A DNA stretch of 13,888 bases from the NCBI GenBank assembly GCA_905198865.1, contig CAJKEB010000046.1:1-13888 (forward strand), read 5' to 3'. This stretch comes from an uncultured Eubacteriales bacterium. Lineage in GTDB: Bacteria > Bacillota > Clostridia > Monoglobales > Monoglobaceae. Positions 1 through 7,494 of the stretch are shown piece by piece. The position numbers and the translations under genes are program-made. The stretch's first letter is position 1; each line of letters begins with the position of its first letter. The notes below the pieces were generated by a model. That model did not search any database, was not told where the DNA came from, and saw only the letters and a list, made by a program, of their open reading frames with translations.

Positions 1-60
1 CTCGGGGCGGAGGCGGCGAGCGCAACTGGGTGGGCGAACTACTCGTCAAACTATAATTTA
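1..60. repeat. Degenerate intergenic repeat copy, left end
   Basis: This is a GC-rich, non-coding stretch ending in an AT-rich core, AAACTATAATTTA at 48-60. The core is the exact reverse complement of 13835-13847 at the other end of the window. The GC-rich part (1-47) also resembles the reverse complement of the right-hand copy in layout (CTC-GGGG start, GGCG core, GGGC before the AT-rich core), with many substitutions. I infer two members of one dispersed intergenic repeat family in opposite orientation. No reading frame here looks like a gene. Confidence 0.5.
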
Positions 61-70
61 TACCACAAAC

Positions 71-104
71 AAGGGCTGCTGCAACAATAATTGCATCAGC
101 CCTT
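71..104 (-). terminator. Intrinsic terminator after the pectate lyase gene
   Basis: The arms AAGGGCTG.TGCAA (71-84) and TTGCA.CAGCCCTT (91-104) form a 13-bp stem with a single C/T mismatch and a six-base loop. It lies 26 bases beyond the pectate lyase stop codon. On the minus strand the stem is followed by GTTTGTGG, a modest U-tract. On the plus strand it is followed by a T-rich run, so it could also end transcription entering from the left. Confidence 0.75.
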
Positions 105-130
105 TTACTTATTCTTTTATGTGTTATTTC

Positions 131-3100
131 TTACTCCGCTGAAACAGCATTGTGATACGGTTCAATCGAACCGGCTGACCAGAGATAGAAGCGTACGTCA
201 TCGTATTCTTTATCAAAAGTCTCGCTTATCAAAACCGCATCGTCAGATTTTTCAATCCTTACAGATTTCACTTCGGCAACCATACCGTTTTCATATGCGG
301 CCGCAATAAACAGCACTCCGCTTTCGTCAGTCTTATTTACAACAGACGCGGTCACAGCATTGCCGCTGAGCGTCGGATTTTCGGTATAGTATATATTGTC
401 ATTTACTATTCTCTTAAGAATATTCATATCCGCGAAATATGTCGGGTTAGCCGTTTTGACCAGACGAACTGATTTAAGCGTATTATCTGCCCCGGGAATT
501 GAACCCATCTGCACAGTGCTTAAAACTGTTCCGTCTGACTTTGAAGCAGTCATTGTGATAAATTCCTCAGTACCTGCCTTGTTGTAATCCACTGTTACAG
601 CAAAATGAACCCAGCCGCTTGCTCCAAGCTCAGTATATGTAAACATAGGATCGTTCTGCGTATCAATACCGGGGCCTTTGTTCACCTGCTTGTTTCGGTT
701 ATTGATGATCTCAGCAAACACATTTCCGGTATTCTGCCAGTTTCCGGTCTCGTTTTCCAAATAAACACGGAAGCTTCTGTCAATTGCAGTATCAACATAC
801 ACATCAAAATCGAAGTCCACAATTCCGGATGAAATCGGTTCGTTCAAAATCTTATATACATTAAAGGTCTCAATATACAGTGCGTCCTTGCCTTCAAAAT
901 TCACAGTCTCGCTCGTACCAAGAGCACCGCCGTTTGTCGAACTTCCCGCTTTCCATGCGTCATACTTTCCGACTGACGACGCGTCAACTGTCGGCTCAGG
1001 CGTAGGTGTTGCGGGAGCCTCGTAGTTCGATTGGTTCTCAAGCTTAAGCTCGCTGAACTGCGCCTGTGAATAGTATGCCTTCGGTGACGCGTCCGACTGA
1101 CCCTGCTGTGAATCTATCGCCATGCCGACATAGAGCTTATCTGCAAGACCGCTTATATTCATAATATACGGCTGTCTTGCATTATCCGTCCAGTCCGTTC
1201 CGCTGTCAGATACCGAGAAGATAAGAGTATCTCCGCTTCTTTGAATTCTGAGATAATTCGGCAGATGATATGCACCGTCTGCTTCGGTAGCGTACGCATG
1301 TTCACCCAGAACATTACCGGACACTATCTCGCCGGATTTTCCTTTCATAAATATACCCATTTTCTGGTCGGTGGTGTTGGTCTGCTCGCTGTCCTTTGCT
1401 ATATCCGCATTCGCCGTTGTGCGCGCAACAATTCTGTCATTGCGGCCATACTTAATCCAGCCGTCAACCAATGCCGCCATTCTGTCGCCGCCGCTTAATC
1501 CCTCACGAACCATAAGTCCGAATACCGGACCGTTCTCGTTTGCCATAATGCTTTCCAGCTTAATGGATATATCAAATTCGCCTGTCATCTCTTTATACAC
1601 AAAGTCGCACTTGTCAGCTTTGCTGCCGATTTTACCGCTGCCGCCCATGGTATAAATTCCGTCCGAATCAACCGACACTGCACCCTTGCCTGAATAAGAA
1701 GGTGTGCCGATTTGCTTATACGTCCAGCCTTCAGGGGCAGTTGAGCCGTTGACATACACTATGGACGTAGTGCTTCTTGTGCTCTCGCCCTTGTCGTTAT
1801 ATGCAACACATGACAGATAATGCGTTCCGAGTTCAAGTGAAATACTGTCGTCAATCGTCGACGCGCCGTCATATGTCTTTATAAGAGTTTCGTCGTCATA
1901 AAGCTCCATCTTTGTTATCGCAGTATCTCCGACAGGAGCAGCCGATGCCTTGTAGCTTAATGTATCGGTTTCTTTTATTACCGACCATTTTCCGTTGCTT
2001 ACGGTCTGACCGTTTACTGTAGAGCTGATAGAAGCAATAGCCGGGCTTGTGACTGTAATCTCAGGATTTGTCGGAGCGACAGCGCTCTGCTGCTCTGTCC
2101 ATTCGTTAACATAAGCCTCAATCCATGTATAGCCTGCCCATGTACCGTCCGGAACAATATCGCCGTCCTTGGCGTCACCCATACCGTTTGAAGCCTTCCA
2201 TTCCTCGGGGATTACAAATACTCTCTCGGAGCTTTGAATTCCGACAAGTCCGCCGACCTCTTCTTCGTTATTAATAATTCGTCCGGTCTGGTTTTTAACA
2301 TCAGCAATAACGCGCGCGTCAATGCTGTCACGTTTCGGAAGCGTTGCTCCGGCGTCAGCCGTTACGTCGTTCAGAACATCCTTTCCTGCAAGCAGCTTAT
2401 CCTCAGGAATGTTCAGGTCAGGATACAAATCGTCGCCCAACAGGAACGGCTCGCTCATTTTTGTAACCTGGCCAGCCGCGCTGTTGGTTCCATCATTTGC
2501 CCAGTTGTTGTTCGTGACTGTACTGCTGCCGTAGACATAGTTATCAGTCATATAGAACTTACTCTTTTCTACAACCGTGTCATGGTATGTCTTTCCAACT
2601 TCCTTTGCCAGACCTGAGAAATCATAAATACGGTACTGCTTTCCGGAAACCGTACTCGGACCGTACTTGTAATAGTTATTTGAGTAGTTGACCAAAGACG
2701 GACGAACCAGACCTCTTTCATTACCCGGGTGCGGAGACACAGGCTCGCCGCCGTATGCAGAGTTGGTAACTCCCCAATTATATACAACATTGTTTCTGAA
2801 GTCAGTTCTGTCAAGAACTCTGTCAAGTCTCGGTGAACGGCTGTCATGATGAGCAAATATATTTCGGTAATATGTAGCGTTCGTTCCGCCGATAATACCG
2901 CCGTAGCCGTGAGCGCCCTTGAAGTGACCGGACATTCTCATGCTCTCAGATGATATTGTGTTCTGAACAGTCAGACGCTTGCCCTGAGCATAGCCGCTGC
3001 TGTTCTCAACATTACCGCCGTAAAGGGTTAAGCACTCGTCAACACACCAGCTTGTTGAGCAATGGTCAATGATAACGTCTGTGTTCCACTGACCGCCCAT

Positions 3101-3631
3101 ACCATCAACCTCTGCGCCGTTCTTATTTGTGGGACGGACGCGCAGGTATCTGATTATTATGTCTTTCTTTGCGTTGCCGATCTGCAAATCGCCGCCGGTA
3201 AGCGTGATACCGTCGCCGGGTGCGGTCTGACCAAGTATAGTGACATAATCCCTGCTTATTTTGGTCGAGCTTGGGAAGTCAATCACTCCGCCGACATCAA
3301 ACACGATAATCCTGCCGACAGGCGGTTTTTCTATTACATTGCCGTTTTCATCCATCTCCGGAGTGTCGGCGGTGATTGCGTCAGCAAACGAGCCGGGGCC
3401 GTTAGAGTTAAGGTTTGTTACATGATATACCTCAACAGTTCCGCCCTCATCAAGAGCTCCGCGCGCGCCTTTTGTATACTTTCCTCCGCCTTCGGCGCCT
3501 GGAAATGCCAAAACCGGATTTCCTGACGCAGCCGCTGTGCCCTCATCAGCTTCAGACACTGCATAGCATACACCGCATACGCCGCAAAGCATCATACAAA
3601 AAGTCAGAATAAAAGCCAGAATTTTCTTCAT
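131..3631 (-). CDS. Secreted multimodular pectate lyase (PL1-like)
   Basis: An extracellular enzyme predicted to cleave polygalacturonate (pectin backbone) by beta-elimination. Residues 1-24 are a signal peptide with a KK start, a hydrophobic core and a likely cut after CYA. The lyase domain spans about 37-512: it opens with AFPGAEGGGKYT (42-53) and VTNLNSNGPGS (71-81), carries IIDHCSTSWCVDE (187-199) and HHDSRSPRLD (261-270), and ends with the family-like GYTWIEAYVNEW. H190, R265 and R268 are candidate active-site residues. After it come an Ig-like module (about 523-628), a beta-sandwich-like module (about 632-866), a PATPTPEPT linker (873-881), a second sandwich-like module (about 885-1075) and a beta-rich C-terminal domain (1085-1166) of a type seen on clostridial surface proteins. 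There is no LPXTG motif or C-terminal membrane segment, so release or non-covalent wall attachment is likely. The start is supported by GGAGGG eight bases upstream. Lyase assignment is firm; the extra modules are inferred from pattern only. Confidence 0.9.
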   Translation of the reverse strand: MKKILAFILTFCMMLCGVCGVCYAVSEADEGTAAASGNPVLAFPGAEGGGKYTKGARGALDEGGTVEVYHVTNLNSNGPGSFADAITADTPEMDENGNVIEKPPVGRIIVFDVGGVIDFPSSTKISRDYVTILGQTAPGDGITLTGGDLQIGNAKKDIIIRYLRVRPTNKNGAEVDGMGGQWNTDVIIDHCSTSWCVDECLTLYGGNVENSSGYAQGKRLTVQNTISSESMRMSGHFKGAHGYGGIIGGTNATYYRNIFAHHDSRSPRLDRVLDRTDFRNNVVYNWGVTNSAYGGEPVSPHPGNERGLVRPSLVNYSNNYYKYGPSTVSGKQYRIYDFSGLAKEVGKTYHDTVVEKSKFYMTDNYVYGSSTVTNNNWANDGTNSAAGQVTKMSEPFLLGDDLYPDLNIPEDKLLAGKDVLNDVTADAGATLPKRDSIDARVIADVKNQTGRIINNEEEVGGLVGIQSSERVFVIPEEWKASNGMGDAKDGDIVPDGTWAGYTWIEAYVNEWTEQQSAVAPTNPEITVTSPAIASISSTVNGQTVSNGKWSVIKETDTLSYKASAAPVGDTAITKMELYDDETLIKTYDGASTIDDSISLELGTHYLSCVAYNDKGESTRSTTSIVYVNGSTAPEGWTYKQIGTPSYSGKGAVSVDSDGIYTMGGSGKIGSKADKCDFVYKEMTGEFDISIKLESIMANENGPVFGLMVREGLSGGDRMAALVDGWIKYGRNDRIVARTTANADIAKDSEQTNTTDQKMGIFMKGKSGEIVSGNVLGEHAYATEADGAYHLPNYLRIQRSGDTLIFSVSDSGTDWTDNARQPYIMNISGLADKLYVGMAIDSQQGQSDASPKAYYSQAQFSELKLENQSNYEAPATPTPEPTVDASSVGKYDAWKAGSSTNGGALGTSETVNFEGKDALYIETFNVYKILNEPISSGIVDFDFDVYVDTAIDRSFRVYLENETGNWQNTGNVFAEIINNRNKQVNKGPGIDTQNDPMFTYTELGASGWVHFAVTVDYNKAGTEEFITMTASKSDGTVLSTVQMGSIPGADNTLKSVRLVKTANPTYFADMNILKRIVNDNIYYTENPTLSGNAVTASVVNKTDESGVLFIAAAYENGMVAEVKSVRIEKSDDAVLISETFDKEYDDVRFYLWSAGSIEPYHNAVSAE

Positions 3632-3666
3632 TTATATGTCCCTCCGTAGCAATTATATATGTTGAT

Positions 3667-3695
3667 ATTATAACACTTTTGGATAATTCTTACAA
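3667..3695 (-). promoter_or_regulatory. Sigma-A promoter of the pectate lyase gene
   Basis: Read on the minus strand: TTGTAA (3690-3695), a 17-bp spacer, then TATAAT (3667-3672). Transcription would start near 3660, giving a leader of about 30 nt that contains the GGAGGG ribosome site. It lies just after the terminator of the preceding gene, so the lyase is probably its own transcription unit. Confidence 0.8.
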
Positions 3696-3727
3696 CAGTT
3701 TTATAAAATTTTTCTATATTATATACA

Positions 3728-3758
3728 AAAAATAAAAAACGGTCGGAAAATCCGACCG
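3728..3758 (-). terminator. Strong intrinsic terminator
   Basis: A perfect 8-bp GC-rich stem (CGGTCGGA / TCCGACCG, 3740-3758) with a three-base loop is followed on the minus strand by TTTTTTATTTTTT (3728-3739). It begins 10 bases after the stop codon of the four-TM protein gene and separates that gene from the pectate lyase promoter. Confidence 0.93.
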
Positions 3759-3768
3759 CTTATAATCA

Positions 3769-4809
3769 TCAGAATATTTCGTCATTGCGGTTTGCAACCA
3801 TTTCTGCATGCTCCGCTCTGCGCTTTGCCAACTCAAGCGATTTTGTCTTTTCTAAGGACGACCTGTTCCTTTTGTGCGGTTTTCTGCCTGCCTCTGCCGG
3901 CTTGTCGGCTTTTTCAGATGCAGCGTCTTTTGGCTTTGCAAACAACGCTCTGTTTTCCTCGTCGGCTCTGACGTTCGCCACCTTCTCGGCATGCTCACGC
4001 TTAGCCAGAGCAATCTGAAGCGGTGTAAGTCTTTTATCCTGAACAGGCTGTGCAGGTTCTGATTTGCCGTCTTTCTTATTCTTCTTTTTGGCTTTGCTCA
4101 GTTGTCTTTTGGCGGCTTTTTTGGAATTCCTTATCGCTTTAGGCTCGCCGAGCGTTGCGTACTTTTTCTTTTTCAGCGGAACACGGCTTCTGAAAAGATT
4201 TTCGGTATCATCATCGCTCCTGAAGGTCTTTAAAAATCCGCGCGGGTTAAGCGCTGCGCCGAGGGTTGTGAAAAATCTGCCCTCAGCCAGACTATAGCCC
4301 GGCATTTTTGCATAAGCATATGTAAACACACTTCCTATAAGAAAGAACACAGCCGGCAGCCAAATCAGAAAATTAAGACTGATTGACATGATTTCACTCA
4401 GCTCTGACTCCGCAATTTGTACCGAGAATACAGTGAGCAGAACTCCGAAAGCAACGCTTAATGCAAAGCCTGCGAAAGATACCGCAAAATTGATTACCTG
4501 GAGAATTCTATAGCCAAAAAACGACAAACACAGCGCCGCAAGACCCAAGACGAGTAATGCGAGACTTATATACATACAAATCTGAAGCTCAGGCGGAAAT
4601 TCAACGCCGAAATAATCAAAAAACTTAGAGGCCTTGCCAAAGGCAATTCCGGAAAGACCGAAGCTGTCGCTGACATCGTTTAGCTCAAGCTCTGTAATAT
4701 TTAAAAAGTGAAATCTCTGGGATATAAATAACAGGACATATGCGAGTATCGCAAACGCCTTAAAGCTCAGTTTCTGCAAAGATTTTATATAAAGCTTTTT
4801 TGTCTCCAT
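3769..4809 (-). CDS. Four-TM protein with long basic cytosolic tail
   Basis: I do not recognise a family for this 346-residue protein. The first half holds about four hydrophobic segments (around 17-31, 77-97, 105-132 and 145-167). The rest, from about 168, is a highly charged Lys/Arg/Glu-rich tail presumed to be cytosolic. The tail contains a twice-repeated motif: LAKREHAEKVAN (268-279) and LAKRRAEHAEMVAN (327-340), each followed by an R-x-D-E-like end, separated by a Pro/Lys/Ala-rich linker. I chose the ATG at 4809 because AAGGGGTG lies seven bases before it and a promoter sits at 4856-4884. The frame stays open upstream to 5049, but that part overlaps the preceding gene and reads as poor protein. 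It follows ligase-like gene B with its own promoter and ends at a strong terminator. A scaffold, or a nucleic-acid or polymer-binding tail, is possible but unproven. Confidence 0.8.
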   Translation of the reverse strand: METKKLYIKSLQKLSFKAFAILAYVLLFISQRFHFLNITELELNDVSDSFGLSGIAFGKASKFFDYFGVEFPPELQICMYISLALLVLGLAALCLSFFGYRILQVINFAVSFAGFALSVAFGVLLTVFSVQIAESELSEIMSISLNFLIWLPAVFFLIGSVFTYAYAKMPGYSLAEGRFFTTLGAALNPRGFLKTFRSDDDTENLFRSRVPLKKKKYATLGEPKAIRNSKKAAKRQLSKAKKKNKKDGKSEPAQPVQDKRLTPLQIALAKREHAEKVANVRADEENRALFAKPKDAASEKADKPAEAGRKPHKRNRSSLEKTKSLELAKRRAEHAEMVANRNDEIF

Positions 4810-4833
4810 ATGTAACACCCCTTTATTCTTTGG

Positions 4834-4848
4834 GCAATCAAAGATTGC
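4834..4848 (-). promoter_or_regulatory. Stem-loop at the 5' end of the four-TM gene leader
   Basis: GCAATC-TTT-GATTGC (minus strand) is a perfect 6-bp stem with a three-base loop. Given the promoter at 4856-4884, the transcript should begin near 4849, so this hairpin would be almost the first thing in the mRNA. It could stabilise the 5' end or be a small operator. The sequence alone does not decide. Confidence 0.4.
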
Positions 4849-4855
4849 GATATAT

Positions 4856-4884
4856 ATTATAATCCAAGCTGTCCGTTTAGTCAA
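4856..4884 (-). promoter_or_regulatory. Sigma-A promoter of the four-TM protein gene
   Basis: TTGACT (4879-4884), a 17-bp spacer and TATAAT (4856-4861) on the minus strand. It lies in the 91-bp gap after ligase-like gene B. I see no terminator in that gap, so read-through from upstream is also possible. Confidence 0.85.
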
Positions 4885-4900
4885 GTACCGGGTGAAAAGT

Positions 4901-6319
4901 TCAGTCCAGAACTCCGAGCTTAATAATTCTGCCCGAGCGCAGAAGTCCGAGCATTGCCCAATACATGATAAGAACTCTCGGTTCAAACAGATTTGACTCG
5001 AACAATGACGAAAGAGAAATTCCGACAAGCGCCGCCAGACCTGCCGCAAAGATTATCTTCTGCCTGAATGTTGCACGGAACATACAAGTGACTGAGGAAT
5101 GGGCGATACGCAGAATGTAATACATAAATCCAAACATAAATATTGCGCCCAAATCTACGAGAAGGTTAAAATACAGCGTGCTTATATGAACTCCCGGAAC
5201 GCTTATCAGCGCCTTTTGTTCATTATATTGGAACGCAGTTGCGTTGTACATGTTTACAAAATTACTCGTACTGACTCCAAAGCCGTTTGTCCAGATATTC
5301 CTCAGTGCAGATACGATGTTTTGGAAAAAGTTACCGTAAGAACTCTCGCGGTTCCACATAGCGGCAATGTTTCGAATTACTCCGGCTGAAAACGTCGGGG
5401 CAAGCACCAGTATCATCGGTATATACCGTCTGTCTATCATAACAATAACAATAATCAGTTCCACGAAAAAGCCCACAAACGCCGCTCTTGACTGTGTTGC
5501 GGTGATTACAATAAACGAAGTCGCCATGACAAGCGCAGAATATACAAGGCTGCGGACTTTTGACTTGAGCGTTATCGGATACACAAAGGCAAACGGGAAT
5601 AAAAGCAGCAGTATCTCGGCAAACACAAGCGTATTGTCATACACACCCGTTATGCCGTGCGTTTCCTGACCGAATGCCTGAACAACCCCAATGCTGCACA
5701 GTACAACCTGAGCCATAAACATAAACAACAGCATTATTTCAAGATCCTTTTGATTCCTGACCGCAAACGAAATCAAAAAGAACAAGTCAACCGCAAGCAG
5801 AAAATACGAAAGCGTCTTGCATGCGGCAATAGGTATCGACATGGTCATAAGTCCGGTAAATATGCCGATTATTATATTTATCAGTATAAATATCACGCCT
5901 ATGCGGTCGGTTGCGTACCTTGAAACAAACAAAATCGCCACAATCGCAAAGGCCGGAACCATAAAAAAGTTATCCCACCATCTGTCAGGAAACAGCAGTA
6001 CAAACAACAAAAATATACCCAGGAAGTAGGGTCTGAACTTTATTCTTGAACGCGGGATATAGAACGCCATGCGGCGTATGCCGAAGGTCGTGTATCTGTA
6101 AAACGCGCTTGCATACCACGCCTCGGCAACCTTTTTTGTATTAAAGAAAATCTCAAGATACTTGTTGTTTAAAACATTCCGCTCGCACCACGAAATAATC
6201 TTAAGCGTGCGGCTTGACAAAAAATCACGCTTAAGACGCGGAACAATAACGTCCATAATATAGCATATTATCTCATACAGAAAGCTGCCGCGGTATGCGT
6301 CAATAACTATATTCTTCAC
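4901..6319 (-). CDS. Divergent O-antigen ligase/polymerase-like membrane protein (B)
   Basis: A polytopic membrane protein of 472 residues, likely of the Wzy_C (O-antigen ligase/polymerase) superfamily, which joins or polymerises lipid-linked glycans on the outer face of the membrane. About 95 mostly soluble residues precede the membrane part. Conserved-type points are VYDNTLVFAEILLLLFPF (226-243), TATQSRAAFVG (273-283), WTNGFGVSTSNF (343-354) and a loop with PGVHISTLYFNLLVDLG (375-391). These line up with the same points of protein A (11807-9891), so the two are probable paralogues. B is more diverged: the HSHN of A is GVHI here, keeping one His (H378). The start is GTG, supported by AAGGAG seven bases upstream. 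The DUF4330-type gene before it ends only 12 bases away, so they are cotranscribed. The acceptor and glycan are unknown. Confidence 0.8.
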   Translation of the reverse strand: MKNIVIDAYRGSFLYEIICYIMDVIVPRLKRDFLSSRTLKIISWCERNVLNNKYLEIFFNTKKVAEAWYASAFYRYTTFGIRRMAFYIPRSRIKFRPYFLGIFLLFVLLFPDRWWDNFFMVPAFAIVAILFVSRYATDRIGVIFILINIIIGIFTGLMTMSIPIAACKTLSYFLLAVDLFFLISFAVRNQKDLEIMLLFMFMAQVVLCSIGVVQAFGQETHGITGVYDNTLVFAEILLLLFPFAFVYPITLKSKVRSLVYSALVMATSFIVITATQSRAAFVGFFVELIIVIVMIDRRYIPMILVLAPTFSAGVIRNIAAMWNRESSYGNFFQNIVSALRNIWTNGFGVSTSNFVNMYNATAFQYNEQKALISVPGVHISTLYFNLLVDLGAIFMFGFMYYILRIAHSSVTCMFRATFRQKIIFAAGLAALVGISLSSLFESNLFEPRVLIMYWAMLGLLRSGRIIKLGVLD

Positions 6320-6331
6320 GAAGATTCTCCT

Positions 6332-6853
6332 TTATTTTACATCGCTCACATATACGTTAAGCACGGTGTCACCTACTATTAAATCAAGCTTTAAAGCCCT
6401 GAGCAGAATTACTCCGTCAACCTTGACGCCGTGTTCTGCCTTTGCCCCCTCTGCCTCTGTCACCAGAACCGCTCTCGCATGAGTCGGCTCCTTGGTCGGT
6501 GCCGGCGTGGGCTTATTATCTTCGTCGCCCTCATCATCTTCTTCGTTGTCTGCGTCGTCTGTTCCTGCGGGATTTTGAGCTGCTGCCGCTTCAATTATAG
6601 GCGTATATTCGGCTCTTTTAAACTTTCCCAAATCCGAACCGCTGTCATAGTCAGAGCAGTCCATACCCTCCTGCAAGCCGTTTAGTATCTCAATCGGAAT
6701 GTTTTCACAGACATAAGATACCTCATATGTTCTGTACTCCTCGCCGCTGCCCCATGTCGCCTTGTAGATAAGCGCACATATGCTTAAAACTATTATAACA
6801 AGCAGAAGCAAATCAATAATATTAAGTCTCCAAACAATTTTTTTTGACAGCAT
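6332..6853 (-). CDS. DUF4330-type membrane-anchored protein 3
   Basis: One N-terminal membrane segment (about residues 10-30, LNIIDLLLLVIIVLSICAL) is followed by an extracytoplasmic region, for 173 residues in all. The pattern matches two other genes in this window: a short basic start, an I-I/D-D-L/I motif at the top of the TM helix, and a beta-rich domain in two halves. It differs in having a disordered acidic and Pro/Thr-rich insert at about 95-126 (NEEDDEGDEDNKPTPAPTKE) that splits the domain. DUF4330 has no known biochemical function. Its tight link to ligase-like gene B suggests a partner in surface-glycan assembly. The ribosome site is weak (AGAGAG about seven bases upstream). It has its own promoter at 6903-6931. 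The family call rests on resemblance to proteins 1 and 2 and is the least certain of the three. Confidence 0.65.
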   Translation of the reverse strand: MLSKKIVWRLNIIDLLLLVIIVLSICALIYKATWGSGEEYRTYEVSYVCENIPIEILNGLQEGMDCSDYDSGSDLGKFKRAEYTPIIEAAAAQNPAGTDDADNEEDDEGDEDNKPTPAPTKEPTHARAVLVTEAEGAKAEHGVKVDGVILLRALKLDLIVGDTVLNVYVSDVK

Positions 6854-6902
6854 AGTTATCTCTCTTTTCTGATAATCTGATAAACGAATATTCCTACTCT
6901 AT

Positions 6903-6931
6903 ATTATACCTCAAACTTAACAAAATTTCAA
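6903..6931 (-). promoter_or_regulatory. Sigma-A promoter for DUF4330-type gene 3 and ligase-like gene B
   Basis: TTGAAA (6926-6931), a 17-bp spacer and TATAAT (6903-6908) on the minus strand. The -35 box starts only three bases after the yoeB-like stop codon. It gives the downstream surface-glycan genes a promoter independent of the autoregulated toxin-antitoxin promoter. The leader would be about 43 nt. Confidence 0.8.
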
Positions 6932-6934
6932 TCA

Positions 6935-7195
6935 CTAATATTCATAATGTCCCTTACATGCAATTATCCACAGACTGCCATGCTCATCTATATTATACAC
7001 TAATCTATTTTCTTGATTTATTCGTCTGCTCCATGCTTTTCTGTACTTTAACGGTTCGGGCTTGCCGATTCCCTCTGACAATCCGTTACGTTCGATGTCT
7101 TTTACCAAGTCGTTGATTTTTTTAACGATTTTCTTATCCTGCTGCTGCCAATACAGATAATCGTCCCATGCACGGTCTGACCACAACTTATTCAT
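6935..7195 (-). CDS. yoeB: YoeB-family toxin, ribosome-dependent mRNA endonuclease
   Basis: An 86-residue RelE-fold toxin of standard YoeB length. It shows WDDYLYWQQQDKKIVKKIN near the start, GKPEPLKY with E47, WSRRINQENRLVY with R64, and a HY pair at 83-84. These match the E46, R65, H83 and Y84 catalytic set known for E. coli YoeB. The protein extends two residues past the usual HY end (HYEY). YoeB binds the 50S subunit and cuts mRNA in the A site of translating ribosomes. I chose the ATG at 7195, which overlaps the last codons and stop of the antitoxin gene by 8 bases and matches the family start; an in-frame ATG at 7210 is less likely. The overlap implies translational coupling, with antitoxin made first. 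Confidence 0.95.
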   Translation of the reverse strand: MNKLWSDRAWDDYLYWQQQDKKIVKKINDLVKDIERNGLSEGIGKPEPLKYRKAWSRRINQENRLVYNIDEHGSLWIIACKGHYEY

Positions 7196-7445
7196 CTTCG
7201 TCCGCCTCAATCAGCTCATGCTGCTGTCCTCTGCCGGCTTCAAGCTGCTGAATTCCTCTGTCTATCATAGCAAGATATTCAGCGTTCCGCGCCGCTTTCA
7301 TTATCTGATTATATTTTTCAAGGCTTAAAATAACCACATTTTTTTCTTCCTTGCGCGTAACAATAACTGTTTCTCCGTTGTCCGTAGCTTCATCACAGTA
7401 GTTCTTTAAATTGTTTCTTATTGTTGAGTAATTAACTGCCAACAT
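7188..7445 (-). CDS. yefM: YefM/Phd-family antitoxin
   Basis: An 85-residue antitoxin that would neutralise the YoeB-like toxin and, with it, repress the shared promoter. The N-terminal Phd/YefM fold is clear: MLAVNYSTIRNNLKNYCDEA, then GETVIVTRKEEKNVVILSLEKYN and AEYLAMIDRGIQQLE. The C-terminal part is Gln/Glu/Asp-rich (about 66-85), as expected for the flexible toxin-binding tail. I prefer the ATG at 7445, with AAAGGGG eight bases upstream, over the in-frame ATG at 7466. The upstream choice would place the start inside the operator region and add an atypical N-terminus. Confidence 0.93.
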   Translation of the reverse strand: MLAVNYSTIRNNLKNYCDEATDNGETVIVTRKEEKNVVILSLEKYNQIMKAARNAEYLAMIDRGIQQLEAGRGQQHELIEADEDE

Positions 7446-7461
7446 ATATATACCCCTTTCT

Positions 7462-7491
7462 TGCACAAATATTTGTTCAATATCCTGTACA
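7462..7491 (-). promoter_or_regulatory. Probable YefM-YoeB operator: three hexamers at 12-bp spacing
   Basis: Three related hexamers, TGCACA (7462-7467), TGTTCA (7474-7479) and TGTACA (7486-7491), lie exactly 12 bp apart centre to centre. The first two form the arms of a 20-bp near-perfect palindrome, TTGCACAAATATTTGTTCAA (7461-7480). As I recall, the E. coli yefM operator also uses TGTACA cores at 12-bp spacing. The TGTACA copy covers the expected transcription start (about 7488), which suits autorepression. The geometry is read directly; function is inferred. Confidence 0.75.
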
Positions 7492-7494
7492 ATT

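Noticed and set aside
2234..3526. Several plus-strand open frames (127, 154 codons) inside the pectate lyase gene
   Set aside because: They are antisense shadows of a gene with continuous family motifs and show no protein-like pattern of their own.
131..3631. Pectate lyase as part of the surface-glycan cluster
   Set aside because: It has its own promoter and terminators on both sides, and its substrate is an external plant polymer. Neighbourhood alone does not support a shared pathway.
4810..5049. Upstream extension of the four-TM protein to an ATG at 5049
   Set aside because: The extension overlaps the end of ligase-like gene B, crosses the promoter, and has no domain pattern. The ATG at 4809 has a good ribosome site.
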